This document shows, in pieces, positions 10,257 to 16,077 of a stretch of DNA of 16,077 nt. The translations under genes were made by a program, and so were the position numbers. The DNA comes from Amoebophrya sp. AT5.2 (taxonomy: Eukaryota; Sar; Dinophyceae; Syndiniales; Amoebophryaceae), in contig RXOD01005073.1 of the NCBI GenBank assembly GCA_005223375.1, positions 1 through 16,077 of the forward strand, in the 5' to 3' direction. Position 1 is the stretch's first letter, and each line of letters starts with the position of its first letter. The notes beneath the pieces are model-generated. The model had not been told where the DNA came from. It was given only the letters and a program-made list of their open reading frames with translations, and searched no databases.

Positions 10257-12441
10257 TCACATGTCGCTGTCGGGTTCTTCGTCGTCAGACGGCGATCCCT
10301 CCTCCGCATCCTCGTCGTCATAGCCTTCGGCATCTTCCTCCTCGCCCGTCGCCCCATCTCCGTGCTTCTCCATCTCCGCCCCAGCAGCGTCCTTTTTTGG
10401 CGCCGCCGCTAGATCCCCCTTCGTGATGATGTCCCAGCGCAGCCCCTTCGTCCGGTGCTTGTTCGAAACCGAATACTCTCCCACCACTGCCCCCGCCTCT
10501 CCTCCCGCCAGCTTCAGCCGCGCCGCGAAGGAGTGCGACTTGTGCGTGTTCATGCTCCGCTGCTTCGTTCCGTCGCCCTCGTTGGGCACCACGCCGTCGA
10601 TATCCATTATCCAAGCCTCCTGCTCGCCCAGCGGCTTTTTCTTGTCGACCCAGTAGATCTTCACGTCTGCGTCCGTGTGGATGGCAAGCTCGCGCTTGCC
10701 GTCGTCCGGCACGCTTTTATCGTCGCCGCGACCGAGCGCAATCATCCGCGGGTGCTTCGGGTCCCACTTCGCCCGCTCTTGGCCCCGAGGCTTATTGTAC
10801 ACCCAAGCGTTAATCGCGTACTTCTGCCCCTTCAGGACCTGGGGAAATGAGTTTGAAATTCTTGTTCTTCGTTGTGCTGATAGATTGGGATGGCGATGAA
10901 ATGCCCGATTACCGATTCAAATTCGCTTCTGCCTCGAAGAAATTTCTTCATCCGACTATCCGATTCCCCTCAGCTCGCGGCTCTACATGATTTTCTCGCA
11001 GTGGATCCTGTATTCGACATGGGCACACGACCAGCTCCTCAGAAAAACCTGCACCTTCAGCCAGCCAGCGACAAAGATAGAGATAGATCCTCAACAGAAA
11101 ATGAACCTTGCACGCCCCGTGCAGCGCGTTCCTGCTGACCAGGCCTGTGGCGTCCATGTTGTACCACAACACAGCGGCTCCTCGTTCCGGTTTCACCTTC
11201 AACCCCTGGTTGCAGCTGGCCATGCTTCCCGGCCACGGTTCCCCGTCCGCGATCGGAAAGTTGGTCTCCCCGCCCTCCTCCACGTCGTTCAGGTACCAGA
11301 ACAGCGTTAACATACGGTCGTAGTGACCGTAATGCCGCTCCATTATCAAAGCGTCATTCTGCGAGTAGTACTTCAAGTTGGCAGCGTCGTCGTGCGCGTT
11401 GTAGAACCTGGAGTGTATATTTAGATTGGAGTGCGACCGAGCCATGCTTTGCACATATGAATGTCGCGACGTACCCTTGCAAGCTGTATTCCAGAATCTG
11501 CAGCTGCTCCTGGTGTGAGTTCGGGATGAGGGTTACGTCTGCGGCTCGGTGTTGGAAGGTGGCGATGAGTTCTGTTTCGTTTGCCCGCGGTCGGTAGTCC
11601 AGGCTTGTCCGGTACTTCCGCGTGTCCCCGTCCAGGTCGTTGTCCATCTTGATCACGTCCGACTGCTTGAATTTTGGCTTCGCGTAGACGATCAGCTCGT
11701 CCGCTTCGTCGCCCGAGATGAGCCCGGACACGAAGAAGATCGGCGGCGTCAGCGCCTTCGTCACCAGCGTCACCTCGCGGGGTTCGTTCAGCTTGCGGTC
11801 GAACACGGTGGCGGTCTGTCGGAACTCGTGCCTCACCGGCGGCCACTGCCACTGCCCGCCCTCGATCAAGAAGAAAGTGGTGTCGTAGTCGCCGTAGTCG
11901 CTCACCACGCGGCCCTGGGGCGTGAAGTACCGGACGGGCTGCTGGTACTCCTCACGCGGACGCACGTCCAAAACTCTCTCGATCTCGCCGCGGAGGGTGT
12001 CGAAGCTGGTAGCATCGAGATGCAAATCAATCGGATGGATTCATTCAGACAGTGGATGCCGCCATCGGATGGGATGGAAACATTTTTCAGTGTGCCGATA
12101 TGAAGGTGCAGTTGTCAGCCGTGGGAGGTACAATGCTTAAGTACCCCGTGAGGGATGGATCGCTCACCCCGTGTGGGAATCACAATCAAAAAACACAGAA
12201 CCTGCTTAAGTAGCAGTCTAAGAAAGTACTACCTTGGCTTATCGCAGTTTCCGTAAAGCGCCTTGAAGTCGACCGTGCGCGCCCTGTCCCCCTTCTTCGA
12301 GGCTTTCCAGAGTTTCAAACCGCAGTTCGTGTCCTCAATGATGTGATACCCGGGCTGCTCCAGCAGGCAGAGGTACTCACCCTCAGCAAGAACCTCGCCC
12401 ACCGCGACGAGAGACAAGGCCACGAAAGACCTCATCGTCAT
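10257..12441 (-). CDS. Secretory-pathway prolyl 4-hydroxylase with C-terminal VHL-like region
   Basis: Four exons: 12441-12233, 12005-11475, 11407-11107, 10838-10257, all joined in frame; about 540 residues. Residues 1-19 (MTMRSFVALSLVAVGEVLA) are a signal peptide, so it enters the ER. The 2-oxoglutarate/Fe(II) dioxygenase core starts near residue 155 (FFVSGLISGDEADEL). The iron ligands are H252 and D254 (NAHDD; codons at 11386-11394) and H343 (11119-11121); K353 binds 2-oxoglutarate. The H343-K353 spacing of ten is that of collagen-type P4H. YLNDVEEGGETNFP is the family's hallmark strand. The enzyme hydroxylates peptidyl proline with O2 and 2-oxoglutarate, giving succinate and CO2. After the core comes a region with VHL-like spacing, then an acidic tail (GEEEDAEGYDDEDAEEG) ending DSDM. 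There is no ER-retention tetrapeptide. The start is the first ATG in frame; a non-ATG frame extends a few codons upstream. Confidence 0.93.
10455..10712 (-). other. VHL beta-like domain at the C-terminus of the prolyl hydroxylase
   Basis: Residues about 390-475 read as a beta-sandwich: an opening strand (RELAIHTDADVKIYWVD), a loop, then G-x6-N444-T445-H446-x2-H449-x-F451. In VHL beta domains the equivalent is the (N/S)-T/S-Y-x-x-H-x-W motif that forms the hydroxyproline pocket (H110, S111, Y112, H115, W117 in human VHL). Here the second histidine aligns, Tyr becomes His and Trp becomes Phe. The V-K-I-Y-W-V-D strand also matches the usual VYW-D opening of bacterial and protist VHL-like domains. 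There is no alpha domain for elongin binding. Identification is from motif spacing only. Confidence 0.5.
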
Positions 12442-12763
12442 GAAGGCGTGAGGAGAAATCAAACGAGTGCGAAGAACCGTTCTGCTCCCAAGGGCTGAAA
12501 AGCCGCCGCCGCGACTCTAGCGCTACAACAGTTGCTTCTCAACATTGAAGAGAGTGAAAAGAGAACAGTTCTGTTTTAATCTACTAGCGCGAGCAGGTTT
12601 CGCATTCCGAATGGGCATCCATGAACCGGACGCAACACTCTGTTTTCCTCCGCAACCTCTGTTGACGTGTTACTTGACTCATGATGCTCTCGAGTGACAA
12701 CTCGCGACCATCCTGCTCTCCCATTGCAATACTCATTTCCAACGCGTGGTCCGCTCCCATCAG
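12442..12763. other. Short intergenic region upstream of the prolyl hydroxylase
   Basis: About 320 bases between the P4H start and the stop of the next gene. It should hold the P4H promoter and leader and the neighbour's 3' end. The minus strand just before the P4H ATG is pyrimidine-rich (GATTTCTCCTCACGCCTTC). No other element is visible. Confidence 0.5.
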
Positions 12764-14855
12764 TCACAGGAAGATGGGGTTCCCTTCAAACGTGAACTCC
12801 TCATACACTGACAAAAAAAATGTGCACGTGGTGCTGCAGCCACAGATCGGAGTGTCAGTAGTTCTTGCGCAAGATTCTTGGAATGCGACGAAAGTGCTCT
12901 ACTTTGTTCCTCTTAGCATCGGACGCAGCTCCTGCAACTGGCCCCTGCAGGATCTTTTGTTCATTCCACTGAACAGGAGAAGCGCCTCCACTGACATCCC
13001 GAACCACTCGGCACAGCATCACTCACACCAGGGCTCCGTGCTCGTTACCGGTAGGGTAACGCGTGCAAGCACCTTTGCGTGCACTGTGTCTATCGGCTTC
13101 AACGTCCAACGACCATCCTTTTCCGACTGGTAAGCCACCCGGCTCACGGCATCGTGCCTGAAACAGTTTTGGCGCGTCATTCACCAGATGGATCTTGTAT
13201 TTATGCATCGAATTAATGATCCGAGGAAGTACCAATTGTCTCCTCCCACAGCAAGCGCCAACAGCGCGACGAGTGGATGCTCCAGGGGGCTCCTACAAAG
13301 AATCTTCGCCTTGGATAGGAGTTTTCGCGATAGCGGACCGGTGTGTAGCAGTAGACCGCCCTTTTCGTCCACGACGAGCATGCGCTTTTTCTGCATGTGC
13401 TCGTGGGCGGTAATCCGCCGCTCGTCCTCGGGACCAATATCGTCGTGTATGCTTACCAGGCTGGGGTCTGCCCAATACACATACCTTGTTCGCGCAAAAA
13501 TAGATACGGGTACCCTGTTGACGTCGTCCTGAGTTTCACGACCGTAGAAAATATAGAAAATCTCATACGTAAGAGTACTTGTGGTGCTTCCAGGTGTGGT
13601 CTAGCGCCCAAGCACCCAACGGAAGAATCGTCCATGCCGAATCTTTCGGACCGGGCACAAACTCCCCAGCCTCCAGGTGCTCGCAGTCCACTCCAAGAAA
13701 ATTGTACATGGACTGGGAAAGCCAGTTGTGGTGTTTCGCGGAGCGGAAACTATCTTGCTCTCGCTGTCGCTCCCCGTCCGGACTACCATCGTCGTGCACA
13801 CCTCTCTTCACCACCGACAGCACCATGATTTCGCGTCGGTCGTGCCATCTGTCCGGCGACAGCTCCTGCGACCTCTGGTAAAAGACGGCCGCGATTGCCG
13901 GAAGCACGACAAAAATCAGGTTCAGCAAATTGTTCTTGATGCGGTGCCGCTGGCGGTACTTCACATTCCCCATGGTCTTGCGGTACCCTATCGCCGCTGC
14001 AAAACCGAAACGGCCAAACTCGTAGATCGTTCGAGCGAAGAGCAGAATGCCAACGAGCGATGTTGCGGCGATTGCTGCAATTTTGTTTTTCCATATACGA
14101 GAGAGATACCCAAAACCCAAAAAATTTTTTTTTGATGTCCGTGTTCCATACGATGGATGGCTGGTACGTGGGCGAACTGATCACACACTATCACTGATCA
14201 AAAAGAAGCGAAAAAAGTAATGTAAATGTTTGCAAACATGCCCAATACTCCATATTGCCCATATTAGCATGTCTGTCGAAGCGTGGTGCGGCGCATCTGA
14301 GGGTGCTCGGTACTTCTGTGCCCGGCAGCTCTTCTCCCCCCCTCTCCCCGCCATAGTGCCGTACATGACGTTGTGATGACCTTCGTGCATCTCATCGTGC
14401 GTTCTCCCATACTCGTCCGCGAAGAAGCCGATCGCATCCCACACGCGATGCGCCACGTGGTCCCGCATGTGATTTCGCACGTGTTTTCGCCTTTCAGCCT
14501 CGTCCGTGATGGTGTCCAGCGCCGCCTCCGGGCCGCCGTCTTTTTCACCGAGCCCATCCTGTTTTGACGCGCTTTCCGGCTGTTCAGCCGCTGCTGGGGG
14601 CTCGCTTCGCTGTGGCAGCGAGGTTGATTCTTGGGTGCCGTCCGGCACAGAGGCAATTATGGTCTCGTCCGAGGGGTCCGTGCCCGTGAAGACCGCCTTC
14701 TCCTCTGCGTCAGGAATGTCTTCATCGCCGCTCTGCTGCGACGTGCCGTCGGAGTCTATCCGCGCCTGCTCCCGCACAGACTCTCTCGCGAGAGCAGCTG
14801 CTGTGAAGAAAGACGGCAAGAACAGTAGGCGAGCGCCGCAAAAACCCGCCATCAT
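12764..14855 (-). CDS. Multi-exon membrane protein with signal peptide, family not recognised
   Basis: Six exons: 14855-14381, 14074-13569, 13528-13233, 13157-13029, 12968-12903, 12833-12764; phases agree at every joint and give about 513 residues. Residues 1-23 (MMAGFCGARLLFLPSFF...) look like a signal peptide. Residues 25-115 are acidic and low-complexity. A His-rich stretch (HVRNHMRDHVAHRVWD) follows. Hydrophobic segments lie at about 159-188 and 207-224, with a weaker one near 411-422 (HPLVALLALAVGG). Between the last two is a large, mostly soluble part containing FARTRYVYWADPSLVSIHDD. The C-terminus ends EEFTFEGNPIFL. The 3' half is supported by clean GT...CAG joints restoring a sensible frame, for example DNW|HDAVSRVAYQ. 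Weak points are intron 1 (306 bases, donor GTCATC), a 40-base intron 2, and the joint at 13028/12969. I do not know the family; homologues from related protists should settle it. Confidence 0.7.
13529..13568 (-). other. Very short intron (40 bases) in the membrane protein gene
   Basis: The intron runs GTATGAGATTTTC...AAACTCAG and contains an in-frame TGA directly after the donor, so it must be removed for the frame to continue from KYSY into DDVNRVPVSIFAR. It is pyrimidine- and T-rich. At 40 bases it is the shortest of the 17 introns placed here and near the lower limit for spliceosomal introns. An alternative donor a few bases upstream (AA|GTACTC) would be in the wrong phase for this acceptor. 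Confidence 0.55.
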
Positions 14856-16077
14856 TTATCTGCCCAGACGCAAGAGTAGTAAAAAAGTGACGTTACAAAC
14901 TTAGATGTCGTTGTCGCGTTGGCATGCCAGTCGTATATTCCACGACCAGCCCAAAAAATTGGAATTACCAAACGACGCGAGAAAAATGAGCAGAGGGCGC
15001 AACCTTGTCAATTTGCCACTCCCTCCTGACGTCACTCTATTTGAATCTCGTTTGAAAAGCGACTCTCTCTCTCTCTCTAATCAAAGGTCCTCTCAATTTG
15101 CGGCTAACCCAGCTTTATTTTTGCATGCGAAACGAGAGACTTGGCGTTCCACCAACCCCACCACGGCTCCACTGTCGCAGTTGCGTGCATCTATGCATCA
15201 CGAGAGTTGTACGCAGTTGTGGAACTGCACTCGAATCAATAATTACATTCCACCTTCTATCTACGGTTTACAAAATTAAGTGCGTCCGCATGTTTGGCTT
15301 TTTGTCATACACGTTGAGTCTACAATAAAATGAGGGTGCCGATGAAATCGCCGGCGCGGCGCAAGAACTAATGTCGCGCTATCGCATTTTATGGGGAGGA
15401 CAACGAGAAGTGCCGCGATAGGCGTCGCTAACGAAGACGGGTGAAAGGCTATGAGTCCGATTGTAAACGACCGTGCCTCGGTTCATTAAATGTGGCTTCG
15501 TCGTGGTCACGGTGCTGGATAGGGTAGAGGCCGCTATGCTCGTGGAATCTAGTCCTGTAGAAAAGAGGGGGTCGTCGTTCGCTTTGAGTCGCAGTCGGCT
15601 AAAAGAGTCAATTATCGAGCAGTGGCTACATCTTTCTTCTAGTCGTCCGCGGGTGACGACGTTGGCGAATAATGATCGAAAAAATAGCAGGCAGTATCGG
15701 TGGATCGAATTCGGAAATGGAGACGGTGGAGGCGGCAGCAGTCCGTGTGAAATACGTTGTCATCTTCATTGCAAAAGTACTTGACGATTTTAATCCTGCG
15801 GCGGTAAACGCCTATGATTGTCCCACGTTTCTCTTTCTTCCTCCATTGCGTGCGAGTTGTTGGATTGTCAGTGGCATAGCAGGTCTATCCTGTGCCCTTT
15901 CTATCGGTTCTGTTTTCCCCATCTCCCTCCACTTTTTGCGGTCCAAAGCGTCCTGTCGTGTTCCCCCCCTCCGTAGCATGTCGTGCTCGGTCTGCGTTCT
16001 CCACGTTCGCATTGCTCCCCTCCCCCGTGCCGCGACTCCGTCGCTGCACTCTAGCACTTTTCGCACCCACCGGCTCC
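14856..16077. other. Right-hand region without a supported gene
   Basis: About 1.2 kb upstream of the membrane protein gene. Frames at 14905-15279 (plus, 124 codons), 15473-15784 (plus) and 16066-15812 (minus) show no domain, signal or splice-consistent extension. Composition shifts along it: an AT-richer middle, a CT microsatellite, then a strongly pyrimidine-rich plus strand from about 15815 to the end. It may contain the promoter of the membrane protein gene and the 3' end of another gene outside the window. Confidence 0.5.
15063..15078. repeat. (CT)8 microsatellite
   Basis: Eight perfect CT units in intergenic DNA. No coding role is apparent. Confidence 0.85.

Noticed and set aside
11549..12103. 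Plus-strand frame of 184 codons
   Set aside because: It is antisense to P4H exon 2 and has no domain; the minus strand carries the family motifs.
13019..13021. TGA as a selenocysteine codon in the membrane protein gene
   Set aside because: A 60-base intron with a good pyrimidine-rich acceptor removes it and restores the frame. No SECIS-like hairpin was identified, and 39 open codons after a stop are not significant.
14108..14132. CCCAAAACCC followed by an A/T tract, resembling ciliate-type telomere repeat
   Set aside because: Only one and a half units are present, and it lies within intron 1 of the membrane protein gene near its acceptor.
14905..15279. Plus-strand frame of 124 codons as a divergent gene
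   Set aside because: It contains the CT microsatellite, has no signal, domain or hydrophobic pattern, and would be the only plus-strand gene.
15473..15784. Plus-strand frame of 103 codons
   Set aside because: Composition looks random and no motif or splice continuation was found.
1..16077. tRNA, rRNA, CRISPR array, transposon or viral genes
   Set aside because: I looked for B-box-like GGTTCGAATCC, rRNA cores, spaced direct repeats, transposase or reverse-transcriptase motifs and long terminal repeats, and saw none. Weak RNA genes could be missed by eye.

Overview
The window is nuclear DNA from a unicellular eukaryote. The readable genes are broken by spliceosomal introns: 17 can be placed, each joining exons in frame, all GT...CAG and about 40 to 310 bases long. 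The proteins are eukaryotic in kind (an Ariadne-type RBR ubiquitin ligase, a puromycin-sensitive-type M1 aminopeptidase, an ER-type prolyl 4-hydroxylase). All six supported genes lie on the minus strand with intergenic gaps of 0.13 to 1.5 kb. This one-way packing, the odd 5' splice sites (GTAC is the commonest start, A at intron position +4 almost absent) and the frequent AG|G exon starts recall dinoflagellates and their relatives (for example Amoebophrya or Perkinsus). That assignment is inference and weak; another protist lineage is possible.

Layout, left to right (every gene reads right to left). 32-1878: an M1 zinc aminopeptidase, cut by the left edge. 1879-3031: intergenic. 3032-6658: a five-exon Ariadne-like RBR E3 ligase of about 1006 residues with large insertions in RING1 and the IBR. 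6659-8132: intergenic, with at most one doubtful small secreted ORF. 8133-8802: a two-exon, single-span membrane protein with a cysteine cluster and a lysine-rich tail. 8937-9408: a tentative two-exon small protein with a mitochondrial-like N-terminus. 9409-10256: intergenic. 10257-12441: a four-exon secretory prolyl 4-hydroxylase with a C-terminal region that looks like a VHL beta domain. 12764-14855: a six-exon membrane protein of about 513 residues that I do not recognise. 14856-16077: no supported gene.

The genes do not form an obvious pathway. The aminopeptidase and the RBR ligase both belong broadly to protein turnover, but adjacency in a eukaryote does not establish a link. The points most worth a second look are the possible hydroxylase plus hydroxyproline-reader fusion, the unusual splice-site signature shared by unrelated genes, the expanded RBR ligase, and the unrecognised six-exon membrane protein. 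All gene models are manual: exon ends were chosen by splice motif, frame agreement and, where available, remembered family similarity.
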